The notes beneath the pieces were generated by a model, which saw only the letters and a list, made by a program, of their open reading frames with translations, was not told where the DNA came from and did no database searches. Below are positions 36,001-44,863 of a stretch of DNA of 64,000 bases, piece by piece. Position 1 is the stretch's first letter; each line of letters begins with the position of its first letter. This DNA comes from Euzebyella marina (GTDB lineage: Bacteria; Bacteroidota; Bacteroidia; Flavobacteriales; Flavobacteriaceae): NCBI RefSeq assembly GCF_014855515.1, contig NZ_JACYFK010000001.1:1612001-1676000 (forward strand), written 5' to 3'. Both the position numbers and the translations under genes were made by a program.

Positions 36001-36307
36001 CAGAACTTTCAGTAATATCTTCGAAATTTAAATTCCCTTTATTTAGAAATAGCTTGTTTTTGACTTGATTGCCGGAGAAGTAAACATCGGGTAGGTTATC
36101 ATTATTAATATCGCCTACCGCTACGCCGCCCCCATTATAGAAGTAAAGGTATTCAAGAATATTTAGGTCATTCGACTCTGTCAGGGTATTGGTAAACTGT
36201 AACCCTGTTTCTTCGGGATTTGGATTGACAAACAGTTCGCCCTCTTTACTGTTACAACCGAATAGCGATGTAATTATGACGGAAAGTAGTAAAATAGATT
36301 TCTTCAT
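33041..36307 (-). CDS. FG-GAP/VCBS-repeat lipoprotein with ASPIC/UnbV domain (copy 2)
   Basis: 1088 residues. The lipobox is SLFGC (C18). Many FG-GAP/VCBS units with Asp-rich calcium loops (GDINNDNLPDVYFSGN, GDINGDGLLDIYVC, DFDLDGDLDIYLLN, DINNDGRPDILSLD, DFDNDGDIDLVVNN, DFNNDGFNDLFIG, DVDNDGDLDLFVG) form integrin-like beta-propellers on both sides of a central ASPIC/UnbV region (about 500-590, including TVRGFQSSSEPLIHFGYGQ and IVWPD). Such surface lipoproteins often accompany SusC/SusD pairs and may bind glycan or protein; function is not established. Its start overlaps the stop of the upstream paralogue by 4 bases. Confidence 0.87.
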   Translation of the reverse strand: MKKSILLLSVIITSLFGCNSKEGELFVNPNPEETGLQFTNTLTESNDLNILEYLYFYNGGGVAVGDINNDNLPDVYFSGNQVKNKLFLNKGNLNFEDITESSGAQGSSDWNTGSVMGDINGDGLLDIYVCAVVGLQGLNGHNELYINNGPSSNGDITFTESSAKYGLDFDSFSSSAAFLDFDLDGDLDIYLLNHAVHTQESYGHADLREKRNFQTGDKLLRNDGDVFTDVSEEAGIYGGANGYGLGVSISDFNQDGWPDIYVGNDFHEDDYYYINNGDGTFTESLKKFFGHTSRFSMGNDVTDINNDGRPDILSLDMLPEDEKVLKSSQGDVQPQIMKLQTKDFGYHYQYSRNMMHLNRGGHFSEIGLQSGLAATDWSWSALFADYDQDGQQDVFISTGIPKRPNDLDYINFVSSEQIKSKINNTNLMDRQALDSMPSGLTHNYVFKGGSNLDFTDKSGIWSKKDTLISGATAIGDFDNDGDIDLVVNNINQPATLYINKTDESSNHIKLRLTFNDKNPYGIGTKVYSYHKGNLQFKELYTVRGFQSSSEPLIHFGYGQEKKIDSLKIVWPDMTFQVLKDINVNQTLEIIPTETRPFQYKSLNSEQPPLFTKLSNNLGIDFNHIEDNYSDFNRQKLIPYQFSDRGPATAIGDLNSDGKEDIFFGGSKHIASKIYIAKDSTYVERKFKSVAQDSIKEDVSAVIADFNNDGFNDLFIGSGGADFFNKLKPLLDSYYTGKDSVLAKNDLPEYYENASVTIAHDVDNDGDLDLFVGNQIVTNDFGKNPASYLLINENGQFTIKANSDLSNLGMVTDAVWDDFTGDGQKDLIVVGEWMQPTFFENNNGNLKKVSLPLENKINGLWQTIIPFDIDDDGDTDYLLGNWGTNSKFKAEAGSPMRIYYGDFDKNGQTETVTAIQKDGKYFPLEGLDGLSSQIVSLRKKFLNYSSFAGKSIDEIFEKNVLEQTTLLEVQELRSGYLENKDGKFSFVPFANELQTSPITSFLSYDFDGDGRKDVLAAGNYFGVKPYHGRFDSFPGALIKNSETYVLGNELGLDFTQKAVRHLNIIRFNNEDYLLATINNDSAQVYKLNR

Positions 36308-39300
36308 TGCAATGTAAAAATCTTTGGTTCACTATTGTTGATTCCGGCAATTAAATACCTTTTGCCACTTTTGTCCTTAAAAGGAAGTAGATGTTTAATC
36401 TCACCCTTTACAAAAAATCCGCTTTTGGCGAAATCTACCCAGTCGAAGTTAAGGTTGCCATCGTTTATCAAGACATTACCGTAACTCGCATCAAGCCTAG
36501 AATACTGAGGCTTAAATTCGTAGTTATTACCCCCCATGACCAAATCTACATTTCCGTCATTATTAACATCCATACAGCTTATGCCACACACACATGATAA
36601 TTGCACCCTACTTGGTAGATTTTTTATTTCAAAAGAACCTTTTCCATCGTTAAGGGCAATGATTGAATACATTGTATTGGCCTCTTTTACGATGGTGTTT
36701 TCAAAAACTGATTCAGGAAAAAGCTCTGAAACCGTTTTCTTTGCATATTCAGAAGCCTTAAGGTTCTGCTTTTTTAGAGAGCTTATTTGGCGGGTTAGCT
36801 CTTTCTGTTGATGTAGTGGATAGTCATTGCCATCATAATTACGACTCACAATTTGTTCTAGGGTTCCGTTATTGTCGTAGTCATTTATCCATAATTTCAT
36901 GGGGTTTGATGGAGTGGCGGAATAAGGTACATTAGTGCCTTGGTTTCCGAGAATTAAGTCAAAATCACCATCATTATCCAAATCTGCTGTCTCAACTGTG
37001 TTCCACCATCCTTTCAAGCTATCAAGAGAAGAGGGTAGTTTGGCAAGCCTTCTTCCAGAATTCTTGAATATTTGAGGACTGCCCCAATCTGCAACTGTAA
37101 TCAGGTCTTTTTTGCCATCACCGTCTATGTCTTCCCAACGAGCATCAGTAACCATACCCGCATCTTTTAGGTCGAATGCGAGTTTTTCAGTCGCATCTAC
37201 AAAGTTTCCGTCACCTTGGTTTTCTAAAAATAGATGCTTAGGGTTGACCCCGTAAGTGCCTACCACGCTTCTTGACCCGACAAATACATCGATATCACCA
37301 TCTTGATCAAAATCGTAGGGCTCTATTACGGAAATATTCGTGAAGTTTGAAGGGAGGTTGGCATTTGATTTACTGAATTTTCCGTCACCATTATTTTTAT
37401 ATAAGCGAAGGCTGTAAGTGTTCTCTTCATTGATTTGATTGCCACCTGAGCCGACCATTAAATCAAGGTCTCCGTCAGAGTCAACATCAAAGAAAGCCGA
37501 GGCCGTATCTTCAAAATTTGAATCTTTATCGATGTCATTCTGATTCGTTCTCTTCAATTTACCGTTCCCTTGGTGAATATATAGTGATGCCGCCTGATTT
37601 TTTGCACCACCAACAAATATATCTTCATTTCCATCTGCATTAATATCGGCAACAGATATTGTTGGCCCTTCTTGTGAGATGAGTTTTGAGATTAGGCCTT
37701 CATAATCAAAATCTTGATAGGTGTTTTCTTGATGTGATTGAAGTTTTGATTGCTGAACCTCGGTAAACAGGGTATTGGTATTCGTTTTCTTTTTTGGGTT
37801 GTAAATGTCTTTGGCGTTAGATTGTTTAAGCTCAATCAGCTGATTTACTTTAATGTTCGATAATTTTTGTGTGCTATTATCGGGCCATATTACACGTAGC
37901 GAATCTATTGCCGATGTTTTACCCAAGCCTATGGTCATCACATAATCCATTGAAGATTGAAAACCCCTGGAGGGAATCAATTCTTGGAAAACAATATTGT
38001 TATCATAGTACATTTTTACACTGGCCCCAATAGCGAAAGAGTTTGGCTTTTCTCCATCAAACTTCAATTTGATATAATTATTGTTCGTTAATTTTTCTGA
38101 ATTGTTTCTATATACAAAAGCTGGCATGTTCACATTGTTAACGACCATATCTAAGTCACCATCGTTGTCTAAATCGCCATAGGCTACACCATTAGATTTA
38201 CTGGGAATATCAAAACCCCAATCTACAGTGGCGTTTTCAAAGGTTATATTGCCTTTATTTTTGAATGCGTAATTGGGTAGGGGAGAAACAGGCATTTTGT
38301 TGATGATGGTATCGATAGACTCTTTTTTACCCGTCAACGCCATTTTTTGAATTATTTCATTGGCAAAAAAGTCAACAAAATCTAAATCAGTGAGGTCGTG
38401 ATTGATTCCGTTGGTCACAAAAATGTCCCTTAAACCATCATTGTCCATATCAAAAATCAAGCCTGCCCAACTCCAGTCTGTTTTTGCCACACCACTATGG
38501 TAGGCAATTTCTGAGAAAGTGCCATTGCCATTGTTAAGCTGAAGGGTGTTTTGAATATATTGTTGGTAAAAATCTTTACTCTGTTTTAGGTTAAATACGT
38601 TATAACCCTCAAACTCCATAACAGATTTTGTTCTTTGGTCGTGTTCCGGCAACATGTCGGTAATGTATATATCTGCGTTACCATCATTATTAATATCGGC
38701 CATATCAATACCCATTGCTGATAGGGAAAGATGAGAGGTCCAGTCTTTTATTTCTTCTTTAAAAGTGCCGTCTTTCTGATTTATATATAGGTAATCACGT
38801 TCATAAAAATCATTGGAAATATAAATATCGGGGTAGAGGTCGCCGTTTATATCACTGACCATCACCCCAAGACCGAAACCGATTAAGCTACCATAAATAC
38901 CAGCTTCTTCGCTCACATCGACGAATTTACCATTATCGTTTCTAAGCAACATATCTCCTACACCCCTGAATATCTCAGGAACTCCTTCCCAGTCTTGGGC
39001 GCGAACATCTCTTTGTTCGGCATAACCGAGGCTAGTTACCGGAATGTTACTGTTGTTGAGAATGTACGCGTCAAGGTCACCATCTTTATCGTAGTCGAAG
39101 AATGACGCGTGCGTAGAAAAGCCTGTCTTGGCCAAGTTATATTCTTCTGCCTTCTCTGAAAAGGTAAGGTCACCATTATTTATATAAAGGTCATTGTCAT
39201 GGTTATTCCCTTCCATATTACCGGCATTACTCACATAAATATCTAAAAGGCCATCGGCATTAATATCGGCCATTACCACCCCCGTTGACCAAGGTTTATT

Positions 39301-39657
39301 TCCCGTAATTCCGGCTTTTTCCGAGATGTCTTCAAATTGAAAATCACCTTTGTTGAGAAAAAGTTTATTTGGGCCCATATTGGCGGTCATATAAATGTCA
39401 GGTAGGCCATCATTGTTGATGTCTCCAATGGCGACTCCTCCACCGTTATAGAAATTTCTGTATTTGAAAATGTTGAAATTGCGTTGATTCTCAATATCAT
39501 TAGAAAATTCTATTCCTGTTTCCTCTGAACTTAATAATGAAAATAATTTTAGGCTTGATGACTCCTTTTTTTCGATGGAATCTTTAGAATCAGTTTTGCA
39601 AGATATTATGAGAAATGAAATGAGCAAAAACTGTAAAAAGTATTTTGTGAAATACAT
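36304..39657 (-). CDS. FG-GAP/VCBS-repeat lipoprotein with ASPIC/UnbV domain (copy 1)
   Basis: 1117 residues from ATG 39657; an in-frame TTG at 39672 is rejected. The signal ends in LIISC (lipobox). It has the same layout as the next gene, of which it is a paralogue: N-terminal FG-GAP units (GDINNDGLPDIYMTAN, DINADGLLDIYVSN, DYDKDGDLDAYILN), a central ASPIC region (IPSRGFQSSMDYVMTIGLG, then VIWPDN), and a second propeller (DINADGNEDIFVGG, DVDSDGDLDLMVG, DFDQDGDIDVFVG, DIDGDGKKDLITV). Calcium binding by the D-x-N/D-x-D-G loops is expected. It follows SusD on the same strand but is separated from it by a strong terminator at 39801-39833. Confidence 0.87.
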   Translation of the reverse strand: MYFTKYFLQFLLISFLIISCKTDSKDSIEKKESSSLKLFSLLSSEETGIEFSNDIENQRNFNIFKYRNFYNGGGVAIGDINNDGLPDIYMTANMGPNKLFLNKGDFQFEDISEKAGITGNKPWSTGVVMADINADGLLDIYVSNAGNMEGNNHDNDLYINNGDLTFSEKAEEYNLAKTGFSTHASFFDYDKDGDLDAYILNNSNIPVTSLGYAEQRDVRAQDWEGVPEIFRGVGDMLLRNDNGKFVDVSEEAGIYGSLIGFGLGVMVSDINGDLYPDIYISNDFYERDYLYINQKDGTFKEEIKDWTSHLSLSAMGIDMADINNDGNADIYITDMLPEHDQRTKSVMEFEGYNVFNLKQSKDFYQQYIQNTLQLNNGNGTFSEIAYHSGVAKTDWSWAGLIFDMDNDGLRDIFVTNGINHDLTDLDFVDFFANEIIQKMALTGKKESIDTIINKMPVSPLPNYAFKNKGNITFENATVDWGFDIPSKSNGVAYGDLDNDGDLDMVVNNVNMPAFVYRNNSEKLTNNNYIKLKFDGEKPNSFAIGASVKMYYDNNIVFQELIPSRGFQSSMDYVMTIGLGKTSAIDSLRVIWPDNSTQKLSNIKVNQLIELKQSNAKDIYNPKKKTNTNTLFTEVQQSKLQSHQENTYQDFDYEGLISKLISQEGPTISVADINADGNEDIFVGGAKNQAASLYIHQGNGKLKRTNQNDIDKDSNFEDTASAFFDVDSDGDLDLMVGSGGNQINEENTYSLRLYKNNGDGKFSKSNANLPSNFTNISVIEPYDFDQDGDIDVFVGSRSVVGTYGVNPKHLFLENQGDGNFVDATEKLAFDLKDAGMVTDARWEDIDGDGKKDLITVADWGSPQIFKNSGRRLAKLPSSLDSLKGWWNTVETADLDNDGDFDLILGNQGTNVPYSATPSNPMKLWINDYDNNGTLEQIVSRNYDGNDYPLHQQKELTRQISSLKKQNLKASEYAKKTVSELFPESVFENTIVKEANTMYSIIALNDGKGSFEIKNLPSRVQLSCVCGISCMDVNNDGNVDLVMGGNNYEFKPQYSRLDASYGNVLINDGNLNFDWVDFAKSGFFVKGEIKHLLPFKDKSGKRYLIAGINNSEPKIFTLQ

Positions 39658-39800
39658 GTTTTTTGCGTTCAAATTGAGAGACTTTTAAATGAGTTGTTAT
39701 TCATAAATGAATACCGCGCAAGATAGCCAAACTATGGTAAATAATCCTTGGCTTAAAGCCTTACGGTCTGTTAAAAATAGCTTTGTGTAGAGTGTTGACT

Positions 39801-39833
39801 AAAAAAATAAGGTCGCACATGTGCGACCTTATT
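39801..39833 (-). terminator. Terminator after the susC-susD pair
   Basis: AATAAGGTCGCACA (39806-39819) and TGTGCGACCTTATT (39820-39833) are perfectly complementary and form one 28-base palindrome. On the minus strand a run of seven T (39807-39801) follows. It lies 20 bases after the susD stop and would uncouple or reduce transcription of the FG-GAP genes. Confidence 0.85.
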
Positions 39834-39852
39834 AAAGCTTTAAAATGAGATA

Positions 39853-41445
39853 TTAATAACCTGGATTCTGAACAAGATTAGGATTAGCTAAAATATCAGA
39901 GTTGGGTATTGGAAATATCTCTAAATGAGCATCGCCGGCCTCTTTAAGGTTCCAAGCACGCAGGTACTGTCCGAACCTGATCAAATCTTGTCTTCTAACA
40001 GATTCTTGATAAAGTTCTCTACCTCTTTCGGCTAACAAATCAGCTTCTCCAACTGACGAAAGTTGACTGGCACCTCTTATAGTTCTTAATTCGTTAATCA
40101 TTGCCGTAACGTCTTCGCCCATTCTAAACATAGCTTCAGCCTTCATTAAGTAAGCATCGGCATACCTGTATTTAACAACGTGCGTTCTTCTGTCCCCTCC
40201 TTCTTCATTCGGGTGGTATTTTAACATTCTAATACCTGAGGTTTCTAAAGCATCATTATCGCCAGGAGCTGTATATTCTGGCTTTTCGGTCTCTCTGGTA
40301 AATACCAAAGGAATTCCGCCTACATTGTCACGGGCATTCAGAGGAGTACCATCTTGTTCGTATTGTTGACCTATCAAGAAGCCGAGACCTATACCTAGGT
40401 TGTCTGCGTTGGCAGTGCTTGGGTCGTGAACAACCCCTCGTCGTTCTTCCTGACCGTCACCAGGGTAGTTGGTGTCCGCTGGGCCTTCGAATAGGTCATA
40501 AAATTCTGCCAAAGTGGTGAACCCGTTCCATCCTCCACCATCATTTGAACCGGGAAAATTCTGATTGTAATGTAAGGTGTGCCAAATTCTAGATCCTGCA
40601 TCGGCCTGAGTCCACCATATGGTTTCAACATCGTTGCTAGGTCTGAAGATATCAAAGAAATCGCCTGAAGCAGCTAAAGTGTAACCCTCATCTGAAATAT
40701 TGTCAACGGCATCTATTACCATCTGCATATCTGCATCTTGGGGCGAACCGTCAAGATATACATGTTTGTTTAAATATACTTTAGCCAATAAAAGATTAGC
40801 GGAGGCTTTAGTTGGTAACGATTTCATTCCGATAGGGTCGCCTGCATTAACTTCAGGTAAATCTTGTAAAGCTGCTGTCAAATCGGCTGTTATGCTATCA
40901 AGAGCGACCTGTCCTGTAAGTACGCTCGGGATTGAGCTATTCGGAAGATCTACGTCTCTATATGGTACCTGTCTCCACATGTCAAGTATCCAATGCATTG
41001 CCCATGCCCTGTAAAATCTTGCTTGCGCTTTTTGTACTGCGATGTCTCCATTAGCTGTAACAGTACTTTTGTCATTGATGATTCTAGTTGCATTAATGGT
41101 GACGCTATTGAGCTGTTGCCATGGAACTACAATATCTGAAAGCTCTTGGTTCCAAGTCTGTCTGTGTATAGATAGCCATCGTCCATTATCTCCCCAGTCG
41201 GTACCTCTGGTCGGTACAATATATTCGTCAGTTGATACTTCGTTTAGCGCGAAAAGGCCTTCTTGATTTCCTAACTGCCCTCCGGCAACAATGTTGGCGA
41301 GATTGTTTACTTCGCCTTCAATGTTTGCTACACCTGCAAAACCATCGGTAATCAATGAATCTGTCGGCTCAATCTCCAGATCGCTACATGAGAATGCTAC
41401 GGAGACCAAGACTGATAAACTTAAATATTTAGATATTTTTTTCAT
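39853..41445 (-). CDS. susD-like: SusD/RagB-family glycan-binding lipoprotein
   Basis: 530 residues from ATG 41445 (a TTG two codons upstream is ignored). The lipobox is VAFSC. It shows the SusD helical (TPR-like) core and the usual C-terminal end with VKYRYADAYLMKAEAMFRMG, ELRTIRGA, LLAERGRELYQESVRRQDLIRFG and FPIPNSDILANPNLVQNPGY. It forms the lid of the SusC transporter and binds the oligosaccharide at the surface. It starts 11 bases after susC. The neighbouring GH65/GH13/PgmB operon points to an alpha-glucan type ligand. Confidence 0.95.
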   Translation of the reverse strand: MKKISKYLSLSVLVSVAFSCSDLEIEPTDSLITDGFAGVANIEGEVNNLANIVAGGQLGNQEGLFALNEVSTDEYIVPTRGTDWGDNGRWLSIHRQTWNQELSDIVVPWQQLNSVTINATRIINDKSTVTANGDIAVQKAQARFYRAWAMHWILDMWRQVPYRDVDLPNSSIPSVLTGQVALDSITADLTAALQDLPEVNAGDPIGMKSLPTKASANLLLAKVYLNKHVYLDGSPQDADMQMVIDAVDNISDEGYTLAASGDFFDIFRPSNDVETIWWTQADAGSRIWHTLHYNQNFPGSNDGGGWNGFTTLAEFYDLFEGPADTNYPGDGQEERRGVVHDPSTANADNLGIGLGFLIGQQYEQDGTPLNARDNVGGIPLVFTRETEKPEYTAPGDNDALETSGIRMLKYHPNEEGGDRRTHVVKYRYADAYLMKAEAMFRMGEDVTAMINELRTIRGASQLSSVGEADLLAERGRELYQESVRRQDLIRFGQYLRAWNLKEAGDAHLEIFPIPNSDILANPNLVQNPGY

Positions 41446-41456
41446 GATCAATTTTT

Positions 41457-44400
41457 TTAAAAAGTAACATTAATGCCTAGGCTATAAGTTCTTGGTCGAG
41501 GGTACGCCAAATAATCTATAGAGGCAGATGGTAGTCCGTTGGAAGGAATATTGGTTGTGCTTACCTCAGGATCAAGACCACTGTAATCGGTAATTAAAAA
41601 CAAGTTTTGTCCGTTTAAGCTTAAACGCATTGTTTTAAATAGACCATCTTCTTCCAAGGGAACGTTATAAGAAACAGAGGCGCTTTGCAACCTTACGAAA
41701 TCACCTTTCTCTAGGAAGTAAGTGCTTGGGTTCGTTGCAGACAATGTAATGCCTTCGTCAATAACACTTTTCAAGTTGTTTCTACTACCGATTTGAGGTG
41801 ATGCGAAAAGAGCGTTGGCCGTATTGTTGTATACATAGAAGCCAAATTGACCACTGAAAAATAAAGAAGCGTCCCAGTTTTTATATGAAGCACCGGTAGA
41901 TAGACCAGATGTAACCTTTGGCAGACCGGATTCATCTTGTATGGTCGGGTCTGTTGCGACATTATAATTTTCGTCAACTTCTCTCAAATAATAAGTGAAA
42001 AGAGGTTTGTCGTTTGTCAATATTTGAGAAACTGTTCCTGTTAGACCTTGTCCGTAAAGATTTCCAGCTTGAATATCTGGCCCGGCATAATCAGTAAGTT
42101 TATTTTGGTTATATGCCACATTGAAACTTGCATTCCAGTTGAAATCTTCACCTTGAACAATATCATAATCTAACCCAAGTTCAATTCCTTGGTTAAGTAT
42201 GATTCCGTCAACATTTTGGAACACGAAAGGCGAAGTCGCGGGTTGTACTGCTGGTAAATTCAAGAGAATGTCTCGAGTTTCCTTTCTATACAAATCGATA
42301 TTACCGGTAAATCGGTCAGCCCCGAAACCAAAATCGATACCAAAAGCATATTGGGTTGTTTCTTCCCATTTCAAATCAGGGTTAGCAAATGCAATCTCGG
42401 AGGTGGCCGGTGCATTAACTTGAGACCCAGCGTTAATGCCAAGTTGGCTCCATCTGGTTCTGTTAAGATAGCTACCGTGACCTAAACCATCTTGGTTACC
42501 TGTAATACCCCAACTTACCCTAAGTTTTAGTGTAGAAAAAGTCTCTTCGTTTATAAAATCTTCTTGATTCAATTTCCATGCAAAAGCTGCTGATGGAAAT
42601 AGACCGTATTTATTGTTTTCACCGAACTTAGAAGAACCATCAGCTCTGAAAGTGGCAGTAATCAAATATTTATCAAAAATGGAATAATTAATTCTTCCAA
42701 AGAATGACTGTAATTCATCAGTATAGTCAAAAGTGTCTACGGCTAAAGCATCAACCGGTATGCCCGGTACGCCTCGGGTAGTGACATTCGGAGTTGGGAA
42801 CAAGTTCAAGATTCTAAATAACGCTCCATCTTCGGGCACATCTGCAAAAGTTCCGATTCCATACCCTTGGTAATCTGTTGCGAAGTATTTAGTATCGTCG
42901 TATGCCTGAGAAGTTGTTCTTAGAATTCTATTTAAATCGCTACTGCCATAACCTTGACCAACAATGTTCTGACCATTTCTGTTAAAATCTTGGAATGAAT
43001 AACCTACAAGGGCATCTAGGTTAGAATTTTCAAACTGCTTCTTGTAGTTAACAGTAAGTTCTAGTAATTTATTCTGGGTATCTAAGTTACTGACTGCGGC
43101 TCTACCATTGTTCATGGCGCCATTTTCCAATGCCAAAATTTGAGGTCCGGCAACCTGACCTCTGTAAGAATCAGATTTGTCAATACCTAGATTCAGTTTT
43201 GCTGAAAGTTCGTCGGTAAAAGAGTAGTCAAAAGAAATGTTTCCAAGATACCTGTTAGTATTGGTCAAATCTTCGTAATAAGCCAGCAAGTTGGCGGGGT
43301 TTCTATCAGGACTAGCGCTAGCGTTAGGATTCGCGGCCAAGGTCGGGTTTGAGTAATAAGCTGCGGCTAATAAATCACCTGTGCTACCAGAAGTTCTACT
43401 AACAAAAGGTACATTGTCATTGATTCTGGATATCGTTCCTTGAAAGCCTACTCTAAGCTTATCTTTAAAAAATCTTTGATTTACGTTGATTCTTCCAGTT
43501 ATACGCTCTAAGTCAGTGTCTTCTATGACACCAAATTGTTTGGAATAGCCGAAAGTCGCTCGAACATTTCCAGTGCCATAATTTTTTGAATAAGCCAAAT
43601 TATTATCAATAGAGGCAGAAGTTCTAAAGATATAATCTTGCCAGTCGGTAGATCCACCTAAATTGGCACCACCTGCATCGATGAACTCTTCTGTAGTTAA
43701 TAGATCATATCTATTGGCTGTCTCCGCAACATTCAGGTTGGTGGAGAAATTCCATTGGCCCTGAGACCCGCCTTTTCCTGATTTAGTAGTGATAACAACA
43801 ACACCGTTGGCCCCCCTAGAACCATAAATGGCAGTCGCCGATGCATCTTTTAAGATACTCATGCTCTCAATATCATTTGGGTTTAAGAAATTCAACGGGT
43901 TTTTAGATCCGCTGGTTCCAACCCCTACATCAGCACCTGAAGCAGAAACATTCTCATTCGATACAGGCACTCCATCTATCACAAATAAAGGACTGTTGTT
44001 ACCTCGAACAGAACCAGTACCTCTAATTCTCAAAGATATACCGGCACCTGGCTCTCCACTCGATTGAGAAATCTGTACACCGGCTGTCTTACCTTGAATC
44101 AATTGTTCTGGCGAAGAGATGACACCTTTGTTGAAATCTTCTGAGGTTACCGAGGCAACTGAACCAGTAGCATCTTTAACCGTAGTTGAGCCATAACCAA
44201 TAATAACAACCTCTTCCAAAGCTTGAGCATCTTCTTGAAGCGTAATGTCTATTGTAGTTTGGCCATTGACTGCTACTTCTTGGGTGGCGTAACCAATATA
44301 GCTGATAACGAGTGTTCCGTCACTTGGTACATCTGATAGACTGTAATTTCCATCAAAGTCGGTTTGCGAACCGTTAGTGGTTCCTTTCACGATAACACTG

Positions 44401-44519
44401 GCTCCAGGTAAGGGGCCACTGGCATCGGAAACGGTACCAGAAACTTCTTGCGCTTGCATAAAGCCTAAGCATAAAAAAGCCCCAAGCATTAGCAAGTTTC
44501 TTAAAAAAGTGATTCTCAT
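41457..44519 (-). CDS. susC-like: SusC/RagA-family TonB-linked outer-membrane transporter
   Basis: 1020 residues. The signal peptide is residues 1-23 (ends MQAQ). Residues about 25-100 are the carboxypeptidase-regulatory-like domain (GTVSDASGPLPGASVIVKGT, DFDGNYSL). A TonB-box-like stretch (EEVVIIGYGS) follows, then the plug domain (LRIRGTGSVRGNNSPLFVID, YGSRGANGVVVITTKSGKGG), then the 22-stranded barrel ending ...PRTYSLGINVTF. It imports an oligosaccharide across the outer membrane with energy from TonB-ExbBD. First gene of the susC-susD unit; divergent from the LacI-type regulator, with two palindromic operator candidates between them. Confidence 0.97.
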   Translation of the reverse strand: MRITFLRNLLMLGAFLCLGFMQAQEVSGTVSDASGPLPGASVIVKGTTNGSQTDFDGNYSLSDVPSDGTLVISYIGYATQEVAVNGQTTIDITLQEDAQALEEVVIIGYGSTTVKDATGSVASVTSEDFNKGVISSPEQLIQGKTAGVQISQSSGEPGAGISLRIRGTGSVRGNNSPLFVIDGVPVSNENVSASGADVGVGTSGSKNPLNFLNPNDIESMSILKDASATAIYGSRGANGVVVITTKSGKGGSQGQWNFSTNLNVAETANRYDLLTTEEFIDAGGANLGGSTDWQDYIFRTSASIDNNLAYSKNYGTGNVRATFGYSKQFGVIEDTDLERITGRINVNQRFFKDKLRVGFQGTISRINDNVPFVSRTSGSTGDLLAAAYYSNPTLAANPNASASPDRNPANLLAYYEDLTNTNRYLGNISFDYSFTDELSAKLNLGIDKSDSYRGQVAGPQILALENGAMNNGRAAVSNLDTQNKLLELTVNYKKQFENSNLDALVGYSFQDFNRNGQNIVGQGYGSSDLNRILRTTSQAYDDTKYFATDYQGYGIGTFADVPEDGALFRILNLFPTPNVTTRGVPGIPVDALAVDTFDYTDELQSFFGRINYSIFDKYLITATFRADGSSKFGENNKYGLFPSAAFAWKLNQEDFINEETFSTLKLRVSWGITGNQDGLGHGSYLNRTRWSQLGINAGSQVNAPATSEIAFANPDLKWEETTQYAFGIDFGFGADRFTGNIDLYRKETRDILLNLPAVQPATSPFVFQNVDGIILNQGIELGLDYDIVQGEDFNWNASFNVAYNQNKLTDYAGPDIQAGNLYGQGLTGTVSQILTNDKPLFTYYLREVDENYNVATDPTIQDESGLPKVTSGLSTGASYKNWDASLFFSGQFGFYVYNNTANALFASPQIGSRNNLKSVIDEGITLSATNPSTYFLEKGDFVRLQSASVSYNVPLEEDGLFKTMRLSLNGQNLFLITDYSGLDPEVSTTNIPSNGLPSASIDYLAYPRPRTYSLGINVTF

Positions 44520-44613
44520 AAAGAAATGTTTTAAGTTGAGTTTTGTTTATATTCAAAGGTTAAAAATATGTAAAAAGTTAGTTAATGAAAGGTCTTTGAA
44601 TAAAATGAGGTAT

Positions 44614-44627
44614 CGAAAACGGTTTCG
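44614..44627. promoter_or_regulatory. LacI-family operator candidate 1
   Basis: CGAAAACGGTTTCG is a 14-base palindrome with one mismatched pair, with the CG centre typical of LacI/GalR-family sites. It lies 95 bases upstream of the susC start. It differs from the second site at one base of the 12-base core. Confidence 0.5.
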
Positions 44628-44803
44628 TGTTAATAACTTTTTCAAATTTACCTTAAGACCAATAAATCGCAGACATTCTGGTTAAGTCTTATTTAAAATG
44701 AGTGTTCATTGAAGAATTGGCATTCTTTAACAAAGATAACAGTTTTTAGAAGCGATTTCACACTTTCACTAGAATTTGATGGAAATCGAAATTTTGTTAA
44801 AAA

Positions 44804-44815
44804 GAAAACGTTTTC
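44804..44815. promoter_or_regulatory. LacI-family operator candidate 2
   Basis: GAAAACGTTTTC is a perfect 12-base palindrome, 48 bases upstream of the regulator's own ATG. It fits autoregulation. The site resembles LacI/CcpA-type operators. Confidence 0.6.
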
Positions 44816-44863
44816 GCACATTTAAAAGTTTTAACATTAATTTGCTTGAAATAATCCTTGGGA

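Larger units (their letters stand above)
44520..44863. other. 344-base divergent regulatory region between susC and the LacI-type regulator
   Basis: AT-rich, without an ORF. It holds two related palindromes (44615-44626 and 44804-44815) that look like LacI-family operators. No fully matched TAnnTTTG box was found for either gene; AACCTTTG on the minus strand near 44555-44562 has one mismatch. Confidence 0.6.
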
